A stretch of 47,401 bases of DNA from Acidobacteria bacterium UBA2994 (lineage in GTDB: Bacteria > Acidobacteriota > Vicinamibacteria > Vicinamibacterales > UBA8438), in contig DEAA01000042.1 of NCBI GenBank assembly GCA_002346545.1, positions 41,529 to 88,929 of the forward strand, given 5' to 3'. The notes below the pieces were generated by a model. It worked only from the letters and a program-made list of their open reading frames with translations, was not told where the DNA came from and made no database searches. A program made the position numbers and the translations under genes. Below, piece after piece: positions 1 to 8,423 of this stretch. The first letter of the stretch is position 1; the number at the start of each line of letters is the position of its first letter.

Positions 1-171
1 CACCTGAACGGCATGGCGGGCGTAGGTGGCGGTCATGCTGCCTTGCCCGTGACAAGCCACGACCACCTCGTATCGTGCCGGGTCCAACCCTTGTAGCAGG
101 GTCGCGAACACCTGCTCGGCGCCGCCGGCTCCCGATGCCGCGATGATACTGAACAGTCTGACTCGGGTCAC
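1..171 (-). CDS. Glycosyltransferase family 4, N-terminal fragment (cut by window edge)
   Basis: Only the first 57 codons are present; the rest lies left of the window. The GTG start at 171 opens VTRVRLFSIIAASGAGGAEQ. A hydrophobic first strand followed by a glycine-rich GAGGAEQ loop and the run LLQGLDPARYEVVVAC is the classic beginning of GT4 retaining glycosyltransferases, where the loop contacts the acceptor or nucleotide. It is the last visible gene of the left operon, 36 bp after the transketolase stop. It probably adds one sugar to the growing polysaccharide in the cytoplasm. The specificity cannot be told from this fragment. The start rests on reading-frame logic, because the upstream purine stretch is only a weak ribosome site. 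Confidence 0.7.
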   Translation of the reverse strand, partial: MTRVRLFSIIAASGAGGAEQVFATLLQGLDPARYEVVVACHGQGSMTATYARHAVQV

Positions 172-207
172 TCGGTCGCCCGCCCGAGAGATGACCTGGC
201 CACCGGT

Positions 208-2139
208 TTACAGCAGCTGCTGTACCCGCTCGACCAGCCCCTCCACATCGAGGCGATGATGCGCCAGCACTTCGTCGTTGGTACCGCACACCGGAAGAGC
301 ATCGACACCGACTCTAGTCACGGGCACCGACGCCCCAAGTTCGGCCAGGGCGCTGGCCAGCATCTGCCCCTGGCCTCCATCAACATAGTGGTTGTCGAGG
401 GTGATCACCCGCCGGGCACCGGACACCAGGTCACCCAACCACACCTGGTCGACGCGATTCAGGAACGGGAGCGCGACCACGCCGACACCGACCCCATGGG
501 CCTTCTCGAGGGTCTCGGCGGCATGCCAGGCGTTGGAGAGGAGCCACGGGCCCGCGCCGATCATGAGCACGTCGGTACCTGGTCGGACCTGAGTGCCCTG
601 GCCGGAAGTAAGCCGCTCGACCGTTGGCATCGCAAAGGGCAACGGCCAGCCAAGCGAGACCAGCCGGATATAGCTGCTCTCGTCGGTGTCATCGAGACAG
701 AAGGCCAGCACTGCCTCCACCTCGGACTCGGAGGTCGGCTCGAGCAGGACGAGGTTCGGGATCGCAGCCAGCGCGGAGATGTCGCGAACAGACTGGTGGG
801 AATGGCCCGGTCCGCCGGGCAGCAAGCCGGTCAGCGACCCGACGTAGATGACTTTCGTGCCCTCGCTGGCGTTGTTGTAGATCTGCTCGTTAGGACGGGT
901 CGACAGGAAACAAGCGAAGGAATGCGCGACCGGGATCAGCCCGCGACGCGCCAGTCCCCCGGCCTGCGACACCATGTCCTGCTCGGCGATTCCGCACTCC
1001 AGGAAACGGTCGGGATAGCGCTTCCTGAACTCGAGGAGTCCACAGTCCTTCACCAGGTCGGCATCGAGAACCACGATCTCCGGTCGCTTCTCAGCCTGTG
1101 CCACCAACGCGCGCGAGTAGGCGTCGACGAGACGTTCGACAGCAAGTACCGGCTTTCTCGGCGGTCGCCGCCCCGTGTCGAGCGGCAACTCACCCAGCGA
1201 CGTGCGGGTCAGCACCGAGCGTGCCGCCTCGAACAATTCGGCCGAACCGCGCTCGTACTGCGCCTCGTTGGGGGCGCCGCTATGGAAGAGATATAGGTCG
1301 TCGGCCGCCAACGCCGTCGGGCCTTCCATGAACGAGATCCCCTTCCCCTTGACCGTGTCGGCTATCAGGACCTTGGGAATCCCAGCGACCGCATCGAGCC
1401 GTTCGAGCGCCTCGTCAATCGCGGTGAAATCATGGCCGTCACATCGCTCGACCCGCCATCCGAACGCGGCGAACTTCGTCTCAAGATCTCCCAGCGGAGC
1501 AACTTCCTCCACCCAGGTGTCGGACTGGATCTTGTTGTGGTCGACGATGACCGTGATCTCGTCCAGTTTCCCCTCGACGGCCGAGCCGAGTGACTCCCAG
1601 ATCTGGCCCTCCTGGAGTTCCCCATCTCCCGTCAAGACATAGATCCGGCGACGCTTCCCAGCGAGACGGTTGGCGATCGCCATGCCCTTAGCTTTGGAGA
1701 TCCCCATCCCGAGTGAACCGGTATTGGCCTGGATGAACGGCGTCTCGACATGCGGGTGCCCGGCCAGTCCATCGACCCGTCGCAGCCGATGCAGCAGATC
1801 GAAATCGAGCAGTCCGAGTCCTGCCAGCACCGCATAGAGCGCTGGCGCATCGTGCCCCTTCGACGAGAAGAAAAGGTCACAGCCGTCGTCGCCTTGCCCG
1901 AGGCCCTCCATCCGGTGGAGAAACAGCCAGGTCATTAGATCGACGGAGCTGAGACAGGTGCCGGGATGCCCGGACCAGGCGCGCGCGATGCTGTAGAGCA
2001 CATTGATCCGGACGTAGGCCGCAAAGACCAACGCCCGGTCTTCCCGGGAAAGCTCCGACGCCGCCAAGGCGGTGAACGCCGACGCCGGCACGTAGAACAG
2101 CTCGTCTGAACCGACCTGCTCGAGCTGTGACTCACCCAT
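208..2139 (-). CDS. Transketolase, full length (643 aa)
   Basis: A thiamine-diphosphate enzyme that moves a two-carbon ketol unit between sugars. Both halves are present. The N-terminal pyrophosphate half has GHPG (57-60), SKGH (93-96), TGSLGMG (140-146) and the TPP motif GDGELQEG (171-178) followed by DHNK (200-203). The C-terminal pyrimidine half carries GIAEQD near residue 385, with the glutamate that activates the cofactor. At 643 residues it is close to housekeeping transketolases, yet it sits six bases after a NeuA-type gene and before a GT4, inside a polysaccharide operon. An AGAGGA ribosome site lies 9 bases before the ATG. A pathway-specific role is likely, either supplying an unusual aldose to NeuB or adding a ketol branch to a sugar. 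A simple pentose-phosphate role is possible but would be odd here. Confidence 0.92.
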   Translation of the reverse strand: MGESQLEQVGSDELFYVPASAFTALAASELSREDRALVFAAYVRINVLYSIARAWSGHPGTCLSSVDLMTWLFLHRMEGLGQGDDGCDLFFSSKGHDAPALYAVLAGLGLLDFDLLHRLRRVDGLAGHPHVETPFIQANTGSLGMGISKAKGMAIANRLAGKRRRIYVLTGDGELQEGQIWESLGSAVEGKLDEITVIVDHNKIQSDTWVEEVAPLGDLETKFAAFGWRVERCDGHDFTAIDEALERLDAVAGIPKVLIADTVKGKGISFMEGPTALAADDLYLFHSGAPNEAQYERGSAELFEAARSVLTRTSLGELPLDTGRRPPRKPVLAVERLVDAYSRALVAQAEKRPEIVVLDADLVKDCGLLEFRKRYPDRFLECGIAEQDMVSQAGGLARRGLIPVAHSFACFLSTRPNEQIYNNASEGTKVIYVGSLTGLLPGGPGHSHQSVRDISALAAIPNLVLLEPTSESEVEAVLAFCLDDTDESSYIRLVSLGWPLPFAMPTVERLTSGQGTQVRPGTDVLMIGAGPWLLSNAWHAAETLEKAHGVGVGVVALPFLNRVDQVWLGDLVSGARRVITLDNHYVDGGQGQMLASALAELGASVPVTRVGVDALPVCGTNDEVLAHHRLDVEGLVERVQQLL

Positions 2140-2145
2140 GACGCT

Positions 2146-2907
2146 TCATCCTCTGTAGGGCGTCTCCGAGACGGGCGGCAGCTGCCACCCCTCGTGAGCC
2201 ACCATCTGCTCGGCCAATTGCCAGTCCCAGCGGTCGTTAATGTCGAACCCCTCGCGTTCGTCAGTCAAGAACGGCACGAGCGTCTCACCGGCAATGGTCC
2301 GACCGTCCTGTACGACCCTGGACCAGGCGATCTCAAGACTCGCATTCTGCACAAACACCTCCGGCAGCGATGGCAGCTGACTACTGTGCCAAGGCTGGGA
2401 CGCCGGGCCAAACGGGAGGAGGGGCAGGAGGCGATCGGCGCGGATTATCCACATCTTGCCGGGATGCTGCTTGACAGGCTCGACCGCCCGGAGCGAATCG
2501 ACGCCACTAGCGCCGGTGAATGTTTCCCACGCCCGCACGATCGTCTCGCCGGTACGAAACGGGCTGGTCGGGCGAAGGATCGCGAAACAGTCGAACGCAC
2601 GACCGGTGTCGGTCAGCTGCTGGAGGGCGTGCTCGACCCATTCGATGTCTGGCGAGGTGGCACCCGCCATCGGCCCTGGTCGCAAGAAGGGCACCTCTGC
2701 TCCGTAGTGGCGAGCAATGTTGGCGATCGACTTGTCGTTGGTCGACACGACGACAGCGCCGAAGACGCCACTCGCGCGGGCCGCCGCCACGGTGTATGCA
2801 ATCAGCGGATGCTGCCCGAGCACACGGATATTCTTTCCGGGCACCCGGGTCGATCCGCTTCGGGCGGGAATCAACGCAACCGCTGACGGCTGAGACAGCT
2901 CAGACAC
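2146..2907 (-). CDS. neuA: Acylneuraminate (nonulosonate) cytidylyltransferase, NeuA-like
   Basis: Activates a nonulosonic acid with CTP to give the CMP-sugar used by a glycosyltransferase. The N-terminal nucleotide-binding loop IPARSGSTRVPGKN (13-26) is the family signature, followed by VVVSTNDKSIANIA and ILRPTSPFR. The open frame runs back to 3072, but the first 55 codons read through the aldehyde dehydrogenase gene in another frame. I therefore place the start at the GTG at 2907, four bases after that gene's stop, giving 253 residues, close to the usual single-domain NeuA length. There is no C-terminal HAD phosphatase domain; a separate KdsC-type phosphatase is encoded at the head of the operon. 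It could also accept a Kdo-like or legionaminate-like sugar. Confidence 0.88.
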   Translation of the reverse strand: MSELSQPSAVALIPARSGSTRVPGKNIRVLGQHPLIAYTVAAARASGVFGAVVVSTNDKSIANIARHYGAEVPFLRPGPMAGATSPDIEWVEHALQQLTDTGRAFDCFAILRPTSPFRTGETIVRAWETFTGASGVDSLRAVEPVKQHPGKMWIIRADRLLPLLPFGPASQPWHSSQLPSLPEVFVQNASLEIAWSRVVQDGRTIAGETLVPFLTDEREGFDINDRWDWQLAEQMVAHEGWQLPPVSETPYRG

Positions 2908-2911
2908 AGGA

Positions 2912-4375
2912 CTACACCGCGCTGGGGTCGTTGTGGATGTAGATCGTCTTCCAGTCCGAGTAGACATCGAGCGCCTCTGTACCCGCCTCGCGCCAACCGG
3001 TACCCGACTGCCGAAGCCCACCAAACGGCATGTGCGGCTCGCTTCCGTAGGTCGGTCCGTTGATCGATGCAACTCCCGATTTGATCCGCCCCAGGAACGT
3101 CATGGCGCGATGCACGTTGCGGGTGTGGATAGCGGCTGTCAGCCCGAACGGCGACTGGTTAGCGAGCGCAAGGGCGTCGGCGAAACCGGAGACCCGATAC
3201 AGGCAGGCGATCGGTCCGAACAGCTCCGCCTGCGAGATCTCGGCATCGCCAGCGGCGCCTTCGATAAGGGTCGGCTGCATGAAGAAACCGTTCTGGTGCG
3301 CCGTCTCGGTCGACCGTCCACCACCGGCGAGTACCGTCGCCCCGGCGATTCGGGCGCGTTCGACCGCCACCACCATGTTCTCGAGCTGACGGGCATTGAT
3401 GACGGGACCCAGGTCGTCATCGTTCCCCGTGCCCAGTGTCAGTTCACAGGTATGGTCGAGCAACCGTTGCTTGAACTCGTCGTACACCGCGTCAAACACG
3501 ATCAGTCGACTGCCGCTAGCACATCGCTGACCGGCGTTACTGTAGGCAGAGAGGGCGGCCACCTCGACCGCCCGGTCGAGGTCGGCGTCGTCACAGACGA
3601 TTAGCGGATTCTTCCCGCCGAGTTCCAAGCACACCTTGGCGAGTCGCGCACCGGCGGTCGCCTGGATCTGCCGGCCAACGCCGCACGAGCCGGTGAAGCT
3701 CACGACATCGACCTGTTCATGCTCGACGATGGGCGCTCCAGCCTCCGGTCCCAGACCCTGAACGACATTGAACACGCCCCGCGGAATGCCGACCTCGCTA
3801 AACAGCCTCGCAACCCACCATGCCGTGGCCGGGGTGTCCTCCGACGCCTTCATCACCACTGCATTGCCACAGAGCAGGGCCGGATACGCTTTCCACGCGA
3901 CATTGGCAACTGGAGTATTGGCGGCGATGATGAGACCGGCCACCCCGATGGGCTGGCGAGAGACCAGCGCCGTTCGATGAGGAATCGCGCTGGTCGTGGT
4001 CCGCCCGTAGAAACGCCGCCCCTCCCCGGCGACGAACAGTCCCATCTCGACTGCGGCACCGGTCTCTCCCAGGGCATCCTTCATGGACTTCCCGGTCTCC
4101 AGCGACACAATCTCCGCTATCTCCTCCCGCCGCTCTCGCATGAGCAGCGCCGCATCCCGCAGTAGGTCCCCGCGGGCCACCGGACTGAGATCGGCCCAGG
4201 CCTCCTGCGCTGCACCGGCGGCGCCTACCGCGTCCTCGACGTCGGAAGCTCCTGAGCGTGACAACCTACAGAGGGGGACGCCGGTCGCGGGATTCAGTTT
4301 CGGGAGCGTCTGTCCGTCGCGGGCCGGACGCTCTTCGCCGTCGATCCAGTTGGGAATGAGAGCGGAAATGGACAT
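2912..4375 (-). CDS. NAD(P)-dependent aldehyde dehydrogenase
   Basis: A 487-residue soluble aldehyde dehydrogenase, full length for the superfamily. Visible catalytic elements are the general-base glutamate in ELGGKNP (near 250), the nucleophilic cysteine in GQRCAS (near 283), the cofactor-binding SFTGSCGVG and the C-terminal PFGGLRQSGTG. It oxidises an aldehyde to a carboxylate in the cytoplasm. It lies between an SDR and neuA, 33 bp after the SDR stop. It may oxidise an aldehyde group of the nonulosonate precursor or clear a toxic aldehyde from the pathway. The closest broad match is the succinate-semialdehyde or benzaldehyde dehydrogenase-like group. The substrate cannot be read from the sequence. 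The ATG start fits family length. Confidence 0.9.
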   Translation of the reverse strand: MSISALIPNWIDGEERPARDGQTLPKLNPATGVPLCRLSRSGASDVEDAVGAAGAAQEAWADLSPVARGDLLRDAALLMRERREEIAEIVSLETGKSMKDALGETGAAVEMGLFVAGEGRRFYGRTTTSAIPHRTALVSRQPIGVAGLIIAANTPVANVAWKAYPALLCGNAVVMKASEDTPATAWWVARLFSEVGIPRGVFNVVQGLGPEAGAPIVEHEQVDVVSFTGSCGVGRQIQATAGARLAKVCLELGGKNPLIVCDDADLDRAVEVAALSAYSNAGQRCASGSRLIVFDAVYDEFKQRLLDHTCELTLGTGNDDDLGPVINARQLENMVVAVERARIAGATVLAGGGRSTETAHQNGFFMQPTLIEGAAGDAEISQAELFGPIACLYRVSGFADALALANQSPFGLTAAIHTRNVHRAMTFLGRIKSGVASINGPTYGSEPHMPFGGLRQSGTGWREAGTEALDVYSDWKTIYIHNDPSAV

Positions 4376-4408
4376 GCGGTCACAGACTCCAGGCGGCTGA
4401 GAGGTGCC

Positions 4409-5227
4409 TCACCACGCCGTGAATCCGCCATCCACGCGTAGCTCGGTCGCGGTGACGTAGGACGACGCGTCTGAGGCTAGAAACGTGAGCGGACCGGTGA
4501 GATCGCTGAACTCGGCCATCCGGCCCAACGGGACCCGCTCGTTGAACTTGCGTTTGAATTCCAGATCCTGTCCCCCCTCAACCCCGCCGGGCGACAGCGT
4601 GTTCACCCGTACGCCATATGGCCCCCACACGGTAGCTAGATACCGCGTCAGGTTGACCACCGCCGCCTTTGACGCCCCATAGACGGGCGGCTTGAGGAAA
4701 GGCGGGTCGAGCGGCACGTGGTCGTAGAACCTCAGATCCGGCGACACGCTCGCATACAGCGAACCGATGTTAATGATCGACCCACGTCGCGCCGCCACCA
4801 TGGCAGCGCCGAACACCTGTGACGTCTGGAAGGTGCCAAGCGTGTTGACCTCGAGAATGAGTCTGGCCGCATCGAGCGGCACGTCCTCCATGCGATAGGA
4901 CACGGCTCCGCTGGCCGACGGTGGCTGATCAATCCCGGCGTTGTTCACCAGCACAGACGGGACTCCGAACCGGGCCGCGGCCGTCTCGCGTGCCCGCTCG
5001 AGCGACGTTCGGTCGAGAACGTCGGCATGGAGCAGCAGGCTGTCGTTGGGGGCGTCGTCGAGCAGCGTCTGCAAAGCCTCGGTGGCCGGAACCCGCTCTA
5101 GGTCCAGCGCAACCACACGGGCCCCTGCCTCCAGCAGACAACCAAGCCAAACCGGCCCGAGACGTCCCCCCGCCCCGGTGACGACGGCAACCTGCCCGTC
5201 GAGCCGATAGGGATCAATTCGTTTCAT
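4409..5227 (-). CDS. Short-chain dehydrogenase/reductase (PtmA-like)
   Basis: A classical SDR of 272 residues. It has the Rossmann motif TGAGGRLG (17-24), NNAG (near 94) and the catalytic YGASK (near 183), preceded by the serine in INIGSLY. The C-terminal SSYVTATELRVDGGF is typical. It overlaps the neuB stop by four bases (ATGA). Its closest general resemblance is to SDRs next to neuB/neuA genes in flagellin-glycan and legionaminate-type clusters, annotated PtmA. This one probably oxidises or reduces a hydroxyl or keto group on the sugar supplied to NeuB. The stretch between the serine and the tyrosine is longer than usual, holding LRFYDHVPLDPPFLKPP. It could serve another sugar in the cluster. 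Confidence 0.88.
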   Translation of the reverse strand: MKRIDPYRLDGQVAVVTGAGGRLGPVWLGCLLEAGARVVALDLERVPATEALQTLLDDAPNDSLLLHADVLDRTSLERARETAAARFGVPSVLVNNAGIDQPPSASGAVSYRMEDVPLDAARLILEVNTLGTFQTSQVFGAAMVAARRGSIINIGSLYASVSPDLRFYDHVPLDPPFLKPPVYGASKAAVVNLTRYLATVWGPYGVRVNTLSPGGVEGGQDLEFKRKFNERVPLGRMAEFSDLTGPLTFLASDASSYVTATELRVDGGFTAW

Positions 5228-6273
5228 CTGAGGATATCGAGCGAAAAGGCGGAGTCCTTTGTCATGGCTTCGGTCGTCGACTTGCCCACGGCCCTGTCCA
5301 TCTGCGCCGGAGGAATGCCGTCACCCGGCGACTTGATCGCGATATCGGCCTCGGTCACCACGTGTCCGGCCGGGAGATCCCTCGCCGCTACGAGCTTCTT
5401 CCCCATCTTGACGACCGGAGCCTCCTCGCTTGCGTAGACCACCTTCTGACCGTCTCCCAAACTCTGGCGGGCCCGTTCCAGATCACGGGTCATCTTCCGC
5501 ATCCCGACCGGCTCAAGTGAAAAGACGTGGTCAGTACCCTTCATCGCGCGGTTCAAGGTGAAGTGTTTTTCGATAACCCGAGCCCCGAGGACGTAGGCCA
5601 CCACCGGCATCGAGATCCCGTTGTCGTGCCCGGAGTAACCGACCACGATGTCGGAGAACTGCTGGCGATAGGTCTCGACGACGCGCAGGTTTAACTCGCC
5701 AAACTCGGCCGGATAGCCACACGTGCACTGCATGATGCAGAGCTGCGTGTTGATCGGCATGATGGCGTCATACGCTCGCTGGACGTCTTCCAGAGTCCCG
5801 CCGCCGGTGCTGACCAGCATCGGCTTGCCGACCTCGGCAATGTGCTTGAGCAGCGGAATGTTGCGCAGATCGGCCGACGCCACCTTGTAGGCCGGCAGGT
5901 CAATCGACGCCAGCAGGTCGGCGCTGGCCTGATCGAACGCCGTCGCGAAAAAGTCCAGGCCCAGTTCTGCGGCAAACTGCTGTAGCTCGACATACTGGTC
6001 CTTGTCGAACTCCAGAAACTCGCGATGCTCACCGTAAGTCACCCCGAAGCTGTTCTCGTGGTCGTACGGCTTGTTGAACATCGCCTCGGTGAAAAGCCCA
6101 CGGTTGTCCCGCTTCTGCAGCTTGACCGCGCTCACCCCACACTCCTGGGCCTGCCGGAACATCTCCTTGGCGGTCTCCATCTTGCCCTGGTGGTTGTGGC
6201 CCACCTCGGCAATGACATACGCGGGGCTCTCGTCGTTGACGACATGACTCCCCAGTTTCAGCTCACGTGACAT
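5224..6273 (-). CDS. neuB: Nonulosonic (sialic) acid synthase, NeuB-type
   Basis: Condenses phosphoenolpyruvate with an amino- or deoxy-hexose (or its 6-phosphate) to make a nine-carbon 3-deoxy-ulosonic acid. The 349 residues cover a TIM-barrel synthase domain (about 1-275) and a C-terminal antifreeze-like SAF domain (about 285-349). Family motifs are AEVGHNHQGK (22-31), VKLQKRD (50-56), KVASADL, VSTGGGT, CTCGYPAEF, GYSGHDNG and the metal/PEP region VIEKHFTLN. An AGGAGG site four bases before the ATG fixes the start. It opens the NeuB-SDR-ALDH-NeuA-transketolase block after a 63 bp gap, the longest inside this operon downstream of the phosphatase. No NeuC-type 2-epimerase is present in the window, so the aldose substrate must come from elsewhere or from the transketolase branch. 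Confidence 0.95.
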   Translation of the reverse strand: MSRELKLGSHVVNDESPAYVIAEVGHNHQGKMETAKEMFRQAQECGVSAVKLQKRDNRGLFTEAMFNKPYDHENSFGVTYGEHREFLEFDKDQYVELQQFAAELGLDFFATAFDQASADLLASIDLPAYKVASADLRNIPLLKHIAEVGKPMLVSTGGGTLEDVQRAYDAIMPINTQLCIMQCTCGYPAEFGELNLRVVETYRQQFSDIVVGYSGHDNGISMPVVAYVLGARVIEKHFTLNRAMKGTDHVFSLEPVGMRKMTRDLERARQSLGDGQKVVYASEEAPVVKMGKKLVAARDLPAGHVVTEADIAIKSPGDGIPPAQMDRAVGKSTTEAMTKDSAFSLDILR

Positions 6274-6281
6274 ATGTCCTC

Positions 6282-6309
6282 CTGGCTGGGAGCCAGCCGG
6301 CGTTCCGGC
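6282..6309 (-). promoter_or_regulatory. Two small hairpins overlapping the neuB ribosome site
   Basis: Within the 63 bp gap before neuB, two perfect inverted repeats follow each other on the minus-strand transcript. The first is GCCGG with a 4-nt loop (6296-6309); the second is CTGGCT, a 3-nt loop, then AGCCAG (6282-6296). The last two bases of the second stem are the first two of the AGGAGG ribosome site. Folding could tune neuB translation or protect a processed mRNA end. Both stems are short (5 and 6 bp) and in GC-rich sequence, so chance is possible. There is no T-run, so this is not a standard terminator. Confidence 0.35.
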
Positions 6310-6336
6310 AGACTCGCAGTCGGTCTGTGCTAAAGG

Positions 6337-7308
6337 CTACAAGGTTCCGTTTTGGGCCGGGTCACCGCCCCGAAGCCGCCCGACCAGCGCATCCCATCCG
6401 AGCGCACCGGCCGCCGTCTCCCGGGCATGACGCGCCAGCGCCCCCAGCACCACCTCGTCGGTCGGGAGCGTGTCGCATCGGTTGATATCAATCACATTGT
6501 GCAGATGTCGGAACTCGGCCGGCGAATGCTCGTCGAGGTTCGTGATGACGACAGACCCGCATTCCATCGCTGCGTTGACCGTGGTGTTATTCGCCCTGAC
6601 CCCATTGTCGAAGAACGCGGCAAAGAAGGTAGTGTCGATCAGGTAGTTGTACACCGCAGTGTCGGACATGTACCCAAGGAAGTAGATGTGATCTCCGTAG
6701 ATCTCTCGCAACTCGTCGAAGACCACGGTGAACCGCTCGTCGAAAGCGGTGCCTTCGTGCAGGGCAGTTGACAGATAGACGGAGTAGGGCTGACCGGTCG
6801 CTTCAAGGAGCGCGTGGACGGTGCTGTGGAGCTCCGACCGTACTTTGTGCGCCATCCCGAACGCAAAAACGGACAAGCCAGCCGATTTGAACCGTTGCGG
6901 CTCGAGCAGGGTCGACGGACACCACGACTGCTCGACATCAGACCGTCTGGCGCGCAGCTGGGCGACCAGCTCGGCGTTCCCGCAGTACACCGTGGCCGCG
7001 CGCGAGAGGAGGAGCTGCTCAACCGGCGTATCCGACCAGGCGTGCAGGAACAGACTGAAGCGCCGACGCCAGCTGACGGTTTCGACCATTGACGCCAGCA
7101 CCGACATGTCAGTGTCGCTGAACTCGGACAGCTTAAGCGACAGTAGCGGGTGCCCGAGCGTCGCCGTTCGCTCGTCAAAGAGCCCGAACATCTGGACGTC
7201 TAGACGCCGAGCCAGCATCACGTTGAACTTGGCAACGCCACACGTCAGCGGGTTGAGGTGATACCCTAGCACGCCGTCGACCGGCACCTGCGCCCCGGTC
7301 TCGCTCAC
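6337..7308 (-). CDS. Glycosyltransferase-like protein, GT-B type (unassigned)
   Basis: A 323-residue soluble protein. The N-terminal GYHLNPLTCGVAKFN resembles the acceptor loop of GT4 enzymes. The C-terminal half has YFLGYMSDTAVYNYLI, then FFDNGVRANNTTVNAAMECG and VVITNLDEHSP, which mirrors the glycosyltransferase pattern of a disc-like element followed by a glycine/glutamate donor loop. I therefore read it as a GT-B enzyme, but no single motif is decisive. GTG start at 7308 overlaps the preceding stop (GTGA). It would act in the cytoplasm on the polysaccharide or on the CMP-sugar made by the next genes. It is best called an unclassified glycosyltransferase-like protein. Confidence 0.65.
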   Translation of the reverse strand: MSETGAQVPVDGVLGYHLNPLTCGVAKFNVMLARRLDVQMFGLFDERTATLGHPLLSLKLSEFSDTDMSVLASMVETVSWRRRFSLFLHAWSDTPVEQLLLSRAATVYCGNAELVAQLRARRSDVEQSWCPSTLLEPQRFKSAGLSVFAFGMAHKVRSELHSTVHALLEATGQPYSVYLSTALHEGTAFDERFTVVFDELREIYGDHIYFLGYMSDTAVYNYLIDTTFFAAFFDNGVRANNTTVNAAMECGSVVITNLDEHSPAEFRHLHNVIDINRCDTLPTDEVVLGALARHARETAAGALGWDALVGRLRGGDPAQNGTL

Positions 7309-8423
7309 GCTGCACCCTCCTGTTTCTCGTACACCAACACGCGCCCCTTACCCATCCAGTCGATGGTCGATTCCAGATCCTGTCGACGCCGGAACCCTTC
7401 GAGCACGAACATCACCCGCAAGAAATCTTTGTTCAATAGCGTGATGTGCGAGGGATCCACCTCGAACTGGGTGGTCACGTCGAGCAGACCGGCTGGCTCA
7501 GGGTGAAAACGGGTCGTCACATACACGTATCGCGAACTGATGCGGCAGAGGTTGCGCACAGTGTCTCTGACCTGCAGCACCGTGAGATGCTCCATGACTT
7601 CGCGGCAGATCACCAGGTCGTAGCTGTTGTCAGCAAAGAGGCTAGCATCGGAGGTGGTGCCGATAATGAGACGTTCCCGAACCTCTTCCGGCGCCAACGA
7701 CCGCACGCTCGGACTGAAATCGACGCCGTCGGCCAGGATGCCCTGTTCCTGCAACAGAAACAGCAGCGCGCCCGGCCCGCACCCGACATCCAGAACGCGA
7801 TCCGGCTGAAACACTCTCTTGATGACCTGGGGATGCTTCCCCTCGATTTTCCGGCGGGCCTCGATGGTGTAGTCGTTCTGTCCCTCGCGCCAGTCGCTCA
7901 CGAAGTAGTCACTGTCGTAATGCTCGGCCTCAACCGGACGTTGCTCAGACACCAGACGCTCGAACGCCGCCACCTCGCCGTCCCCGTTTCCGGCCACTGG
8001 TGTCCATCGCTGCAGCAGCTGTGTCGATGAATCCAGCACGGTGTCCAGGAGCACGATCTCGGTCCCCTGCTCGGCGCAGATCTGTTCCTGCTCTGGCGGC
8101 AGTCGGCCCTCCCAGTCCTTGCCCTTGACGTAATGCGTGGGATGCAACTGGCGCAGCACCGTTTCGGTGGTGGTGGTGCTGACGTGGGTGTAGTCGATAT
8201 CCGCGAGGGCATCGATTACCTGGGCCCGCCGCGAGGCATCAAGCAACGGCGGATGCTTCTGCGAGACATAGCTGTCTGGCGCGATGTTGCAGAGCAGCGG
8301 CACCCCCAGCTCGCGGGCTTTGCGGAAGTATGCGATATGGCCGTGGTGGAGTGGGTCGAACGCGCCGTCCACCATCGCGACCTTACCTTGATACTGCTTC
8401 AGTTGGTCGGTTTCGAGAATCAT
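7305..8423 (-). CDS. Cytidylyltransferase-like domain fused to SAM methyltransferase
   Basis: A two-domain protein of 372 residues. Residues about 14-145 are a nucleotidyltransferase of the TagD/RfaE-C type, with GAFDPLHHGH (20-29) containing the HxGH nucleotide-binding motif, then YVKGKDW and TVLDSSTQLL, as in heptose-1-phosphate adenylyltransferase. Residues about 175-372 are a class I methyltransferase with VLDVGCGPGALLF (near 210), DLVICREVMEHL and an NLCRISSRYVYVTT strand. The expected products are a nucleotide-activated polyol or sugar phosphate and a methylated glycan or precursor. The ATG overlaps the stop of the upstream gene by four bases. The fusion of these two activities is not one I recognise as common. 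The substrate is unknown. Confidence 0.82.
   Translation of the reverse strand: MILETDQLKQYQGKVAMVDGAFDPLHHGHIAYFRKARELGVPLLCNIAPDSYVSQKHPPLLDASRRAQVIDALADIDYTHVSTTTTETVLRQLHPTHYVKGKDWEGRLPPEQEQICAEQGTEIVLLDTVLDSSTQLLQRWTPVAGNGDGEVAAFERLVSEQRPVEAEHYDSDYFVSDWREGQNDYTIEARRKIEGKHPQVIKRVFQPDRVLDVGCGPGALLFLLQEQGILADGVDFSPSVRSLAPEEVRERLIIGTTSDASLFADNSYDLVICREVMEHLTVLQVRDTVRNLCRISSRYVYVTTRFHPEPAGLLDVTTQFEVDPSHITLLNKDFLRVMFVLEGFRRRQDLESTIDWMGKGRVLVYEKQEGAA

Noticed and set aside
256..1296. Plus-strand 346-codon frame antisense to the transketolase gene
   Set aside because: Same shadow composition; the transketolase frame has all catalytic motifs.
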